A stretch of 64,000 nt of DNA from Archilochus colubris (GCA_023079485.1 CM041084.1:14444609-14508608), one strand, 5' to 3'; positions 12,672 through 26,300 are shown, numbered from the stretch's first letter. The notes: generated from the letters alone by a model not told the origin. Numbers and translations: made by a program.

Positions 12672-12737
12672 CATGTTCTTCTCTTGCCTTTGGCATACCC
12701 AGACATCACAGAATTAGGTGATATCTCCCTTGTCCTT
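12672..12737 (-). CDS. candidate first coding exon of a minus-strand gene
   Basis: On the minus strand a pyrimidine-rich stretch and CCCAG acceptor (ending 12738) precede a 66-nt exon. It ends at GAACATG|GTAAGAGT, a strong donor. In one frame a TGA stop is followed by an ATG at 12696 (G at -3), giving MPKAREEH plus one base. That phase exactly fits the acceptor at 8769/8770, so the two exons read through as MPKAREEH-E-RSESD and onward. A second frame (MSGYAKGKRRT) is also open but leaves phase 2 and would need an extra exon. The CpG island at 14 kb lies about 1.3 kb upstream and would supply a non-coding first exon. No homology is recognised; the CCDC7 suggestion is from position only. Confidence 0.35.
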
Positions 12738-14075
12738 CTGGGTCAATTCCAGTATGAGGAAGTAGAGCAAACTAACTTACTGCATTTTCCAAAGTTTTTC
12801 CTGGTTAACTATTTTGTTTTACGAGTATGTATTATTGCTTTTGTAGTAACAATATATTAGCAAAAATTAAATACAAAAGACAAAATAAAACATTTATTTA
12901 TCTACATTTTAGAAACACAGAATAAAGATTATGCACTTTCATGTAGGTTCAAAATATATAGGTTTAAAAGCAAGACCTTCCTGAGCACTAAATAAAATGT
13001 TACAACAATAGTAAAATGTACTTTTTGGGATAGACACAAAACTTCATTGCCATGTCAAAAATTAGAGGCAAATATACAGTTCCACAGTGCTGCAGGATGA
13101 TCACGTTTGCTATAGTAAAAGTGGAAGAGCTCTGAGGCTTTGCTAGTTCAGCAGCACAACACTGGCTTCAGTTGCTTCTGAGCACCATACAGAACACAGC
13201 ATAAAAACACATTTGGGCTCCCATCTCTTTGTCTTCAGCATGCAAATCAGAGCGCATTTAAGTTTTCTGTCACTATTATTTTTCATCCTAAATAGATCAG
13301 ATTTTTTTTTCTGCTTAAATTTTATTAACATTTTATTTTCTGATTCTTAAATTAAGAATCACAAGAAACCTGAGAAATACTATTGGTGAAAAAGGGGTTG
13401 GTCATAATTCTTTTCTATTGTATCAGCATGAATCACGGTGTGAATCTAATTGCCACTGTTGTGTTCACTATTTCTGTACTTGCAGAAAACCTCCCTATAG
13501 TTGCAAGCATTCATCAGTTTTAAAATATGGTTCTATTGAAGGAAAGCTAAAGACACTTTGACATTACAACAAAAACCTACTAAAACCAAAACAAAAAACC
13601 CACAAATATTCTAAGATTTTCCCATTTCTCATCCAATGGACTCTTGCCTACCTTCAAAAAAATAAAAACAAAATATTCAAGCAGTAAGTACCTTACAGGT
13701 TTAAGTAAAGAAAGGTAATGGCCAGCTTAAGTAAATCAGTATCTAGTTGCAGTCCCTTATCTTAGCCAATTTAAATGCATTTTTGTGACAACCACACCAC
13801 TATAAAAATTGTGCACCTTCACTTCTGTGCTAGTTTTGACTACAAGAGGGTTAATTTTCTCCATGGCAGCTTGTATGGGGCTACGCTTTGGATTCCTGCT
13901 GAAAACAGTGCTGTTAACACGGGGAAAGCTCTTCCAGGTCTGAAGATCCTGCCAGCAGCACAACTCTGTGTGAAACTGCCAGAGAAAAGGGGTGGAGGAG
14001 GGCAGGGAGGCGGTGGAAGCGGCGCCAGCAGCAGCAAAGGCCGCCCCGAGACTCCCGGGGAGCGGGTGGTCTCGG

Positions 14076-14138
14076 AGCGGGGCTGCCGGGTGCTGAGGCC
14101 GGGGTTGACATGGTGGTCCCGGAGCGGGGCTGCCGGGT
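14076..14138 (+). repeat. direct repeat inside the CpG island
   Basis: The block CGGAGCGGGGCTGCCGGGTG followed by CTGAG occurs twice, about 43 bp apart, within the island. It is a local duplication of promoter sequence. Confidence 0.6.
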
Positions 14139-14339
14139 GCTGAGCCGGTGCCAGTGTCCCCGCTGCCCCCCGCCGGTCCCGCTGCGGGCGGGGTGGAGCG
14201 GCCGAAACGCGCGGGCCCCGCCCCTCCCCCCGCCGCTCCGCCCGCCGGCGGTTCAAACCGGCACGCGCCGCCGCCTGTGTAACGGCCGCCGCCTGTCGGG
14301 GCGGGAGAGGCGGGGCGGGAGGCCGGGCCTGCGCCTCAG

Positions 14340-14378
14340 CCCGCCCAGCGCCTCGGCTCAGCCCACACCGTGGTGAGT
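14340..14378 (+). promoter_or_regulatory. + strand 5' splice site at the CpG island edge
   Basis: CACACCGTG|GTGAGTAAC gives a near-consensus donor with the exon ending at 14372. No coding frame of note precedes it, so it most likely ends the non-coding first exon of a rightward transcript from this island. Its acceptor was not found. Confidence 0.4.
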
Positions 14379-14428
14379 AACAGCGGGAAGGAACGTGTCC
14401 TGAAAATAAAAATAACCACAGTAGCATT

Positions 14429-14441
14429 TAAGATGGCGGTG
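14429..14441 (-). promoter_or_regulatory. YY1-type motif
   Basis: TAAGATGGCGGTG on the + strand. Read on the minus strand it is ACCGCCATCTT, a good match to the activating YY1 element CCGCCATNTTG typically found at or just inside TATA-less promoters. It supports the adjacent island as an active promoter. Confidence 0.5.
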
Positions 14442-17284
14442 ACCCGGCGAAAAGGGGCTTCCTTTCCATAGGACGTGCCTCTTCCTTTAGAACAGCAGAT
14501 TTTAGTAAAGCAAAGCTAAAATAATGACATTTGTGTGGCCGGTGCGTGCTGTGTCCCGGCACCCCGGCGGTGCGGGGCAGCGCTCCTCAGGCGTCCTGCG
14601 CCGTGCGGGTACCCGCAGCACGGTGGGTGCCTCATACAGCCCCAGCGGGGGCCTTGGCACTAAGGGATGATGAATACAGGTGTCAGAAAGGTACGAAGCA
14701 GATTAAAGTTCTCACTGTGCCTGGAGGTCCGGGCTTTAATTAAAGTTACCAGCGACCGTGGGCATCTGTATGTTGCCCCTCAATACAATACTACAGGTTT
14801 TCACAGAGGCAACAGGCCGTGTGTTAACACTGAATACCAACAAGAACCAGAAGAGCTCCTCTTGGGCAGGGGAAAGGGGAATTTCCTTCTCACTATGTAA
14901 GAGGAGGGGGAGGGTGCTAAGTACACAACAGAACTTTTTAATCAGAAAATTCTGCAAATGCATCCAATGTACTTAGGTCAAATATAAATTCAAGGCAAAG
15001 CATATGATGCAGTGATATACTCCAATAAATGTATTGACTGAAAATTGAATTTTTTAACTGAAAAATGCCCTTGAAACACACATCATTTTCATTATGTCCA
15101 GCTCCAGTGAGAGAGAAATCATATCTAAGAAATCACAGATACCTCATCCCTGTCATAGTGTTCATAATAAAATAAAGTAACAGTTATACAAAACTGTTGA
15201 GCAGATAAGAGCAGATAATGATTTTAAAATACAAAATTTGTAAACTCAGCAACTGTATGCGTCTTTCACCCATTCTCTGTCATACCATGTCTTTTCTAAG
15301 TCACAAACCATGCAACCAGATGACTGTAATGCTCACTTTAAGAAAGGTAGTTGCTGAATAGCTTATAAGAACATGAACTGTGTATTCATATTTCATAATT
15401 AATACAATGTGGAGCACAATCCTGAGCAGACTGCTAGGTTAGACTGTAATATAAGTTTTGACCTCGCATAAAGTGTATTTAAATGTTTATTGTTGCATGG
15501 TCAAGTGCTTGAAGTTTAGGAAATGCCATAACTAAGTTTGCACATAGAACTTTCACTGCTTTTTCTCTGTGCTTTATGCATCCTAAGGTGTCATGGAAAA
15601 ATTAACAAGTTATCATGTACCTGAAACATCTTCACCTTACCATAATGGGAATCACAAAACTGGTAAATATTGATAATGACATTATTTTTAAATTATCAAT
15701 GTGCATTACAAAATTTTCAAATCATACTTTGGAAATGGGTTATTATTTCCTTGTGGCTTCTTCCTTATTAACTTCACAATGCACATCACCACTGTGAGTA
15801 CAAACATTAGTTTATGCTTGTTCAAAGACACTTTGTGTGACAAATGAGTTGATGGTGTAATTTTCTTGCAACTTTAGCACACCTTTAAAATTAGGCCTAA
15901 TGTATTGCTTTTTGTTTTGCTTTATTATGAATTTAACTTCTCAAACATCAAAATTTAAAACACAGGGAAGGAGACAAACATGTGCTTACTCTGTCCTGCC
16001 TCTCCAGAAATGTCATCCTGTGGAAATACATTTAACCCATACAGAGTCTGAATATTACTGGACCATTCAGACTGGCAGCACAGAAAACTGCCCACTAACT
16101 TCTTGTTGTCTACCACACAGAAATTAGAAGAGAAGTCTCACTTCCATTGTTTTCAAACCTAGTTGATGATGGCAGATGCACGCATTGACTCTATATTTTC
16201 ATTCCAGGCTCTCAGAAGAGTTTAGTAAGGCTACTTTTGTTTTCTCCTCTTAATCAAGTTCTCTTTGTCTTTATATTATGCAGCTACCCTAGAGCAGACT
16301 TGTATTTCAGTAAGGCTCTATCTGCAAGTTCTCCACACATTAGTGGTTGAACAAGGAAAATCATGGACATCACCCACGATTTAGGATCATGGTAACCTTC
16401 AGTGCCATAACAGAAATGTTAGATGTTCTGCTGAGCTCTGAAGTCCTCAGACAAAGCTGCATCTTTGCTGCCCAGCAGGGAGGCAAGCCTGTAGCAACAG
16501 CTGTTAGGATTCAATGACTGCACTACCAACAAGATGCAGCAGAGTAAGAGTTTAATTAATATATAGTAGCTTTGTGGCATAGAGAACTCTACATGTAGAT
16601 ACAATATTTCTAAAAATTATAAACTCTACAAGATTTTCAGGTAGTAGTAAAAACAATAAAATTGAATAGTTTGTAGATAAGATAAATCTTTCAGTATTTA
16701 TTGAACAGATGGAAATTTTTAAAATTTTATTTATTTGGCCAAAATTTTATTGCAGTCATAAGAACAACGAATTCACTAATGACAGAGGGGTTCTGCTGCT
16801 AAATTCCAAACTCCTCCTCTAAAATATGGCAACGCTAGACTGGATAGTTCTAAGACCTCAGACCAGGGAAAATAAATGTGAGAAACATGATCCTTTCATA
16901 AGGACTTCCAAGATATCTTGGGAACTCAACCTCTGAGACTGACCTCCATATAGGGAAGACTGGTAGAAACTGCTATAGATATAATACTGAAGGGCAGATG
17001 GATAAATATGGTATAGCTGTGGAGGAGTCACTATCATTTCTTTAAGTATAAAATAATGCATATTGGTAAAATAATATGCAATTACATCTATATAAAAATG
17101 GATTTTATGTTGCTACTTATTCCTCTCTCTCCTGAAAAAGAAAAAAAAAAGTTATTGTGATTAGTTTCCCAGAGTTAACTTCCTCTTAGAGCTAAGCAAA
17201 TCATGTCAAAAACTATCTGAACATGGGGGGAAAAGAAACCTAAAATTCAGAAGAAATACTATCCTGCTGTGTATGCTGTGTGCA
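14442..17284. other. intergenic tract, no gene seen
   Basis: 14,450-14,900 remains moderately GC-rich as the island shore, then the sequence becomes AT-rich. Open frames up to 77 codons are present but lack context. No repeats are recognised. Confidence 0.5.
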
Positions 17285-17400
17285 TGAATGGTGTGCCCAA
17301 CCTTGACTACTACATCTATCTCTGGCAGTCATACCTCAGAAAGATAAAAAGGTGTAAGAACTGTAGAGAAAGGTGACAAAGATAGCAAGAGACGTTGAAC
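17285..17400 (+). mobile_element. ancient CR1 LINE fragment, RT region, + orientation
   Basis: A diverged stretch around CCCAACCTTGACTACTACATC, ATCTCTGGCAGTCATACCTC and AGAAAGATAAAAAGGTG, then GAGAAAGGTGACAAAGAT. It lines up in order with the CR1 coding segment encoding [23 protein letters not shown]. Stops and indels are present. It is much older than the copy at 2.1 kb. Confidence 0.45.
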
Positions 17401-20400
17401 TGCTTCACTTCAAGTAAAGAACTTGTTTGTAGTTTCCCCCAAAATGCAACAGAATGTTTCTTATCCAACAGATACAACAAAGGTATAGAATTAGTGACTG
17501 GAGAATGTGAGTTGGGTATTATTATTCACCATTTTTGAAAATCAGTCAGTCATTTGCAAATTAAGTAAAACTGGATATGACTGGATACTGAAGAAACTAA
17601 AAAATACTAATGGATTTTAAAAATACTGTACAAATCATAGGAGTGTACGTCCACTGGTAGCAAGTGTGTGTTGTGATATAATGGAAAAACAAGGTTCAGG
17701 AATTGCTAACTCACCCCCTGGCAGAAGGAAAGCTCATGTACCAATGCCAGGATCATGCTATACTTGACCTGTTTTCTATACTCCTCCCCAGGCTTCTGCC
17801 ACTGTTAGCAGCAGCAGCCTGACATTTCATTTCAGTCTTTGGCTGTTCTCACCTTCTTATGTTACTAAGCAATATTAGCATAGCAAGCATATGCCAGATA
17901 AACAAGCAAAAGCATTTACCAAGTCTGCATGTGGCCTAGATTCCTGTGTTTTTTTCAGTTTCTGCTAATTGTATATTTGCTATCTTTTCACACCAAATGA
18001 AGTGTTTCCCTGATATCATGAAAATTCTTTCCCCTGCAACATAGAACTATCAGTTTATAGAGGCACTGTACTGTCCAACGTGTTTAAATTAAAATTTATT
18101 ATTCCATGTCGTTTGAAACAAATATTTGAAATACTAATATTACTATACTATTATTATTAACTTGTATTATACAAAATTGAATGGTAGCTCTGTCAGAAAA
18201 TAAATGCATTTTACTTCTTAAAGTAACTCAACTAGTCTTCTGCAAATGGTGTGAAGTGCATGAGAAAGCATTCATTTTATGCAATTCTTTGGTAGCTCAG
18301 GATATGGTCCCAGCTGGGCAGATGAACTGTCAGTGTGGTGATGGAGCCAGAAAAAAGGTACCCCCCGTAACTGATGGCAGTTTGTTAAAAAACAATGTAA
18401 AGAATAAAAACTTAAAATGGTGGAATGACAGAAGGTGAGTCTCCTCTTATATTTTAAGATTCTCTTAAGGGAGAGTATTAATGTGATGTCTCTCTGTTTT
18501 AATGGAATTAATAAGAGTTGAATATATTTACATACATGCATGTCAGCCTAGGAGCTCACAAAACTCTCTGATTATAGTTAGAATTATGCATACAAAAGCA
18601 GACTGTACTCCAAAGTACATTTCAAAGTGGCATTACCCTGAATAGGAAGGGAAGTTTGCTGATATAACAGGTCTTTGAGATTCTGAAGTATCAAATAAAT
18701 TTAGCAAGCAACATGTACAACGAATCAATGTTTTAATCATCAGATTCTGTCCAGTTAGCAGTCAGCTTCAAGACAGAAGGCCTCTGTAAGCACAGATTCA
18801 TAATAAAATTTATAAAAGAATAATTTTGCAGGTTTGCATAGCCATTTAGTAATGATACTTCATTTACACACTGTATTAAAATAATTAAGTTTTATTTTCT
18901 TGACAAATTTATCTGAAAATAAGGTCCTTTGTGTCTGTACTGATTTGGATGACTGCAAAAGTGGAGCAAATTGCTCTTTGTTTTTAAAAATGTTACTTGT
19001 TTTCCTTTTTTAAATTGTTTAATTAGAGAAAAACAGCATATTCTTAGAAATGTTACACCCAAGTATATAAGTCAAGCAAGTATATCAATAAGATATTGGG
19101 AATAAAGTAGTGTAGGATTATTTTATTGATTTGATCGGCAGGTCCTGAATTTTCCTAATTATTCATTGAACTTATTGCTGCAAAGAATTTACACTGAAAA
19201 AAAAAAGTGTTGACTTAAGGTATGGAAATTGCAAACAATTAGAATGCTAATGTTCATCAGGTACTTTTAATTTAAATATGCTTAATATTTCATTAATTAT
19301 GTAAGCATATAATTTATAGGGTTCATTAGGATCTAATATTTCATTTACACAAGGGACTGTGTCTTAGGTGGGTATACAGAAAAAAATGTCAATGAACTGT
19401 CAGGCATCATTGATCTGAAAGGTTAGAAAGAGGGAAGAAATTAGTTTATAGGCAAATTCACGAGTCAATAAATCCCCAGTAAAAGTATACTATAACGTAT
19501 TGTGGTTTCTAGAATATTTAATCTCACCTAATATTTCCAAAGAAATATTAGCAGTTACAGTATGGGTATTAAGGCCTGTAAAAAGAATATTCTTAAGATT
19601 TCCAGAAAGCAACCTCTTTATTCACAGATTTTTTAAAGCATCTGATTCCTCTTCCATTTTTTAACCCCAAGAGATTGCTTGCTATGAAACTTAGAGGTGT
19701 TAATTCCTTTTTTCTCTTCTCCTCAATCTATTTGTCTATTAATACCATAATAATAAAGTCTGTTTGATTTTACATTTGCTCAATAGTCTCCCAAGTCTAT
19801 TTGGTGTGTTGTGTTGATAAATGAGGAAATTCAATGAAGCATGAGTGGGTTAACTGATGATTGATAATTCCATATCCAGTAAGTAATGACAAAAATGTGT
19901 TAAGAGTGGGGACAGTGACTGTTGGCTCAGAAAATAAAGGAGATTAAAAGCAAGTAAACTCATGAAATAAGCTGTTTTTCTTTTCATCCTGACAGAAACA
20001 TTTATAACTATTCTCTCTGACAAAGTGCTTAAGTCTACTTGAAATTCTATGGTAAAGCTTTATAAAAAACAACCAAGAGAAGCATGTGGGAGCTCAGCTC
20101 TATCTTGTGTAAAATAAAGTTGCAAGTTCTTAATGCTTGTGAAATACTTTTTGCATAAAATTGTTATCAATCTTAAAAGTTACTTCCAAGCAATATGAAA
20201 TACTTTAGTTCAAAGTTCACTTTAATACTTTACCACAATTATGAATAAATTAAATGATGGTGAAACTAGCATATTTTTGTGCAAGGCCTCATCATCATTA
20301 TTTCTTCGCTTCTAAAAACTGCTGTGTTGTTACTCATATCAAATCATATAACTTGTTGACTAACAGTAGACACTGCCTTGCTGCTGATTCTACCAGTACT

Positions 20401-22741
20401 CTCCTATCCATGGAGAAGTTATAACTCTGTATGTAAGTGTTATGTTAGTCCTAGATACCTCATGTGGTAAATATACACAAGATACTTCATTGTTCTTTAA
20501 CATGTTGTTTTTGAAGTAACTCTGGTATGCACCTGAGTATCATCATCCACTTCCTTGCAGCTGCAAGGCTCTCCTGTGAAAGTTTTCTTGATCATTCCCA
20601 TTTGAAGTAATGCCACTGTGTGCTGCTAAGTACAGGAGAGTAAAAATCAGCACTCGTGTTGGATTCTGAGAGGATGAGAAAACTCCAGCCTAGTTACAAC
20701 TCAGTGGTCAATACATTATGCGGGTATAAAAGCAACCACTGTAGAAAAAGGGATCAAGAATTGAAGTTTTAAAGATACTACCCAGGATCAATATGTGTGG
20801 TTCACACCTGTTGCACTAGGCAATATTTGCACAGGAGATGAGCTGCAACACTCTTAACATATTCAGTAAATCTGCAATTACTATATGTCAAAAGATTATA
20901 GAAGGTATCTCACAGCGGAGCTTTTTGTCAAGTGGTGGAATTGAAAGGCCTGGTGTATGATCACAGTTTTCTAATGAAGATGTTCTTTTTACAAGTTTTT
21001 ACAGGACATGTGTTAAAAAGACTTTATACCAGATATTACTCTCCTATCTAGAATGACTTTAAAGCTACTAGGCAATAGGATAGCCTAAAAGACATATAAT
21101 GCCTTACTTATAATTTTAAAAGTATCATTGGGTTAAATTTGAAGGTTACTGAGATATGTCATGGAAAAAGTTCTCCAGATAAACTCCTGAGATTGTTTTG
21201 TGCTTTTGTGCATGCTTACAGACATGGAAGAATTTTTAGCTTATTTTCCCCAGGGCTATTGATATAAAGAGTCTGTAGCAGAATGAACAGACAAGAATTA
21301 CTTATCTTAGTGTGGAATCCATTTTCAGGTCCTTCTTAGATTGCCAGCACTATTCCTCACCTTTTTTATTTCAGTTGCACAAAAAGCTTTATAAGGGTTG
21401 TTTTGGAATTTGTTTTTCCTCTTTCCTCTTCATTAAAACTAGTAGTCCCCTAGACAAATAAATTTTCCTTCAAGGTACAAGAAAAAGCACTGTGAGAAGT
21501 TATAAGCTTAGGCCTTTTAAGCAATTAACTCAGAGGAAACCTACAGCAGTTGAAATAACAGACAGAAGTTCCAAACCAAAGACATTAAAATTAAGTTCCT
21601 TCAGAGCAGCTCAGAGCAAGAACCAGGTTTGAGGAGGAATGTGTCTGCTGTGACCCAATTCAGAGGAAGATAACCCAGCTTCAGGGCTGCTGGAGCAACA
21701 TGTTTGGTGGGAGTTGCTGTAAGGCTGTTGTGCCATCTAGGGACAACGAGGGCAATACCCAGGGCATGGTCCAGCAAATGCAGAGCCTTGAAAATTACAG
21801 TTCTACATCTGAGCCTCAGCTACTTTTATTTAAAGGATAATTCTAGCCAGCAGTCACATTTGCTTTTCTTCCTCTTATTCTTGCATAGCACAAAGAAGGA
21901 GATGGAACCAAGAACGGCCAAAAATATGTTACTGATTTAGGGGACATTATTAGTTAGTTTGAGAGCTTTAATGTTCATACTGAAGAACAAATAAGAATGC
22001 TTCAGTTATACTGCCACAGCTCTCCACTATTTTCCTCCTCTCCCTAACTTGAAGCTCTGAATGAAGTATTATCCTACACTTTAGGCCTGCTGATCTGCCC
22101 AGTACTACAGTTTTAAAATTCTACTAGGCTGTAAGTCTTATCTTTCTGACAGAAGAGAAGGTATAGTTATAGTGTTGGAGATGGTAAGAAAGAGGAAACT
22201 TATGGAGAAAGAACAGAAGGCAGGCAGTGCCTCTGGAATGGGGAGAAAAAGAGTGAAGAATGGATGTCATGACAGGAAAAGTAAAATAAAGGGCAATGCA
22301 AAAGATGGGAACAATGGCAGAGCCTCATATGTGCAGGGCAAACAGTAGCCCTGAGAAGGACTGAGAATACAAAGATGAACTGGCTGGCAACAGAAGGATG
22401 TTAAGCATTGTTGGAGGGATAAGGGACATCTCCTTCACCAGAGAGCCTGTGTACCTGTGTCATAGGAAAAGATCTGGAATATTCCTATGGTAAATAAATA
22501 TTGAACTCTCTCTGAGTAAGGACTGGAGAGATTCTCTGCATATGCACTGAGCACACTGAGGAAGGCCAGCTTAAAGCAATGTTGCCAGATTAGAGTCAGG
22601 ACTAGAGACAGGACTGCATTAAAAACCAGAGGATGAACCAGTCCAAAGAACGGGATAAGAATGCAGCCTATGGCAAGACCAAAAGTCAGGAAGGAAAGGA
22701 GTTCCTAGGATTAAGTATAGAAGTGGAGTATGTGATAGAGC
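17401..22741. other. AT-rich intergenic tract, no gene seen
   Basis: No exon-like block, CpG island or recognised repeat. Open frames of 85-89 codons overlap on both strands at 18181-18541 and look like chance. A purine-leaning stretch starts near 22140. Confidence 0.5.
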
Positions 22742-23335
22742 TATTGAGTAGCTCAAGTTGGAAGGGGCCTTAAAAGATCATCTGGTCCAACATTTTGTGG
22801 GAAAAGAAGCCCAGATGAGATTATCTAGCACTCTATCCAACCACATCTTGAAAACCTTCAGTGATGTAGACTCTACACAGGTTGTTCCAGTGACTGATTT
22901 TTATTACTTTGTAAAAAGTTTCTTTTTAATATTAAGACGAAACTTATTCTGGTACAACTTGTACACATATTCCCTTGTCTTCCCCATGTGGCTCTTTGTG
23001 AAGAGGAAGCCTCTGTAGCCACCCTTTAAATATTGGAATACTGCGATGTGGTCACTCTGAGCCTCCTCTTCTCCAGGGAGAAAATACCTAACTCTTCTTT
23101 CCTCACAGGACACGTTCTCCTGACCTTTGATCATCTTTGTGGTCATCCTTCAAACCTTCTCTAGTCTGTCCATATCCTTCTTAAATCATGGGAAACAGAG
23201 CTGGACACAGTACTCTAGATGTGGCCTTACAAGTGCTGAGTAAGATCATCGCATCTCTGCCTCTGCCAGTAATGTTCCAGATACATGCAGGATCCAATTC
23301 ACCTTTCATGATGCAATGTCCCAACACTGACTCCA
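22742..23335 (-). mobile_element. older CR1 LINE fragment, minus orientation
   Basis: The left end shows AAGTTGGAAGGGGCCTTAAA and GATCATCTGGTCCAAC, the CR1 3' untranslated signature in reverse. The body reads on the minus strand as diverged reverse-transcriptase C-terminus: TTKMIKGQENVSCEERR, then FQYLKGGYRG and NKFRLNIKKK. Further right, GAGCTGGACACAGTACTCTAG and GTGGCCTTACAAGTGCTGAG continue the same CR1 order. The terminal octamer repeat is lost. It is more diverged than the 2.1 kb copy and probably from an older subfamily. Confidence 0.85.
22904..23146 (-). pseudogene. CR1 reverse-transcriptase remnant
   Basis: An 80-codon open remnant of the RT C-terminal region inside the older CR1. 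It lacks the polymerase active site and is not functional. It is open by survival rather than selection, with many substitutions relative to the copy at 2.1 kb. Confidence 0.7.
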
Positions 23336-26300
23336 TGTCAGGTTAGGAGAGAGACCTGTCAAGGAGCAGATATAAAACCTCATGGTATATGATAGCCTGG
23401 AAGTACTCTGAGCAATGAAAGACAACTATTGCCTGAGGCTACGTTGGGGAAAAAGTTAAATCACTGCCCAGTTCCTTGTTACTGGGGTTTGCTAGGCCCA
23501 CAGTCCCTGAAAAGATGGATTGCAGGTTCACTCTTACAGGTTTTGCCTGCTCAAAACAGAAGTAGTTATTTGCATAACTTTCTCATGATATGTATTTCAG
23601 TGTCTCCTCAGATGTCGTCTATAAGAAATTCAGTTCCAGTGGAGAACTTACACATTATGTTTTGATATTTTAATTTAAGTATGGAATGACAAAAATAAGA
23701 ATGCTTTTAATACAAGGAGCTCCATTTCCTGATGAACATAAACTAGAATAGACACCTTTGCTGACAGTTAGTATCTTGTCATTTGCTCCCCTTTAAAAAT
23801 CCAGACATAAAGCAGGAAATACAACTGCAAATAACTTTTAAAATATAAATTATAGAGATCAATACAGATTTTTTTAAAATACTAGCTGGAAGTTTATTGT
23901 GCAAACAAGACATTGTGATCCAGCTGGCAATGGCAATGCATGTACTGGATATAGCCTGTAAAATATTTCCTCTTTTCTGCTATTTTTTTTCTTGTGTAAA
24001 CTATGGAGATTTTTTTTGACAGAAGACTCTTCTTGCCCCTTACTAAGGTTTGCTGCTACCAGTGGGTCCATTTGAGTGGCAAGAGCAGGGCAAGGAGCAT
24101 TTCTTACTGTACACAAACAGCACAGGTTTTTATTGCCTCTGCTGCACAGGTAGGGAGAGCAAAACTGGGATCAGGGTGACATAAGATATACTAGACATTA
24201 AATGAAAAGTCTGCATCCTTGCAACATGGTATGTTTACTACTACTGACTTTCTCTTGCCAACTGTTTACTTTTAAAATAGTCAAGCTAATGAAGTTTGGT
24301 CAGCTTAGCTTTCAGAGCTTTTTCTAACATTAATAGAAAGGCTAATAGAAAACACATTGTTTAAACTAATGGAAATTGCCAATAAATATATCCTGTAAGT
24401 CAGAATCTCTGTAAAATCATTAAGGTTGTGAAAAAAACAATATTTCATTGGCAAAGCTAAGGACACAAAAAGGAATTTAACCAAACTAAAGTAAAATTTT
24501 AGGTCATAAGTATTGTATTTGTCCCTGGGTTGTTTGAAATATTATAGCTTATATTAATAATGCAGAAGAGCAGATATGTCAAATAGGCAATTTCATATTT
24601 GAGACTGTGATGGATGATGTAATAAAATCAGAGGATGTATATTAATTACTTTGTTTTCCAACAGCAATAATTAGTGGTAGGAAAAAACAGCAACTGTGTT
24701 CTGATATCTTGAAATGGCTCATCTTTTGCATCCTGAAATTTCAGATGGGCTGACCAGTTAATGCACTGAGCTTGCTAAACAGACTTTATGCTGCCTGATT
24801 CTAGTCTCCTAGTGAAAGGTACACATACTGAAGTAGTATTCTCTATAAAAAGGCTAAACTTACTAAGAAACAAGGAGAAGAAGTTTTTATGACTGCAGTC
24901 ACAGTCTTGCTTGAATTTGGAATTGTATAGGCCTTTGATTCTTTCATCTCAGACACTATGCATATCCTTAAAGTTGTAGACAGCTGTAGGTTTTTCTCTC
25001 TTTACCCTTATATAATCTTGCTATGCTCATCAAGTTGTTGCTGACTGACCTGACTTCCATTCAGCGTGTCACCAGCATCAGAACATTTCAAAAAAGAAAA
25101 CTGAATCGTGACAGCATTGCCTTTGCCATACAGATGGTACATTTGTTTGTAGCAGCAGTAAAAGTGAACACCATGATTGACTCTGAGCAATTCTGAGATG
25201 TTTTCAACAGTGGCCCTTTATTCTGAATGACAAACATGAATTCAGAAAAGAACAGATAAAATCTGCTGAGCACATAAACCACTCAAGAGAGAAGTCAGTG
25301 GAGCACAGATCGACAGCAGCCATAACTCACCTTATCTGAACCCAGGGCATTTCTGCTGAAGTTTCCTGAGTATAATAAATCATATGGGAAAATGGTCTTG
25401 AATAGTAGCTCATTAATAAAACCCATTAGGGATCTCCTTGATTGTCAGAAAATTAAAATGTGAGAAAACAACAGAATGTATTTAATAAAGCAGAAGCATC
25501 AATTGCACATCCTCTTGTTTTGGCTCAACACACTGTAAACAACCCAACAGCAGTGGCAACAGCTGGATCTTACAGTCTGGGAATAGTGCTTGCACAAAAA
25601 CCATTGCAGACATAGAAGAAGAATGCAAGCAAGTGAAAAATATGCTTTAGCAGTTACTTCTGATTGCAAACATATTAGTGAATATTTACTCAGCATCACT
25701 TTTCATATAACAACCAGGAAACAATTTCCCCCTGAAATGCCAAGACCTGGACCAAAGATTATATGATTCTCTTTCAAATATCAGCACATAACAGGGAAAG
25801 TATGCAGAATAATCTCAGTAAAGCAGCTGCAGAAGTTAAAAGAAAGATTTCACTGTGAGCTTGTTTTTTTCAGGTTTTTTCCCTAAGTTTGTTGTGAAAT
25901 CACACCCAGTATTTCCCCACCAGCCTTCAATACAGACAACTGAAAGACCAGATGTGTTTAAAATACATCTGTGACAACATGATGTGGCTAAAGTATACTT
26001 TTAATAAGTGTATTACCATATAGGATTTCTCACATGGACATAAATTTAATTGTGAAATTATGACAGATTTTGATTTCTACAACAATTCAAAATAAGATAC
26101 TTTACAAAACTCATGAGGGTTGTTAATGCATAGAAGGATGTAGGTTATGAGCTTACCAATCTGTGCAGTGGATCTGGTACTTTCAGACCATCATACAAGG
26201 ATACAACAGAAATAGTAAGGAAAAATAAATCTGTCCTCAGAGATACGTGGCATACCTTGGCAATCAACAGCAACAGATACTTTGGAGGTTTATTTGTCTG

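Larger units (their letters stand above)
13980..14380. promoter_or_regulatory. CpG island, probable bidirectional promoter
   Basis: About 400 bp with extreme G+C and dense CpG (for example GCGGGGTGGAGCGGCCGAAA and the CGCGCCGCCGCC-like run), against flanks that are AT-rich. There is no TATA box. It carries a + strand splice donor (after 14372) and lies upstream of the minus-strand candidate exons, so a divergent promoter is the simplest reading. Open frames inside it on both strands, up to 195 codons, are expected from the base composition and are not called. An imperfect direct repeat occurs: GGAGCGGGGCTGCCGGGTGC appears at about 14076 and again at about 14119. Confidence 0.7.

Noticed and set aside
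13840..14427. 195-codon minus-strand frame and overlapping + strand frames at the 14 kb island
   Set aside because: Composition artefact of a CpG island; no domain or family similarity, and frames are open on both strands.
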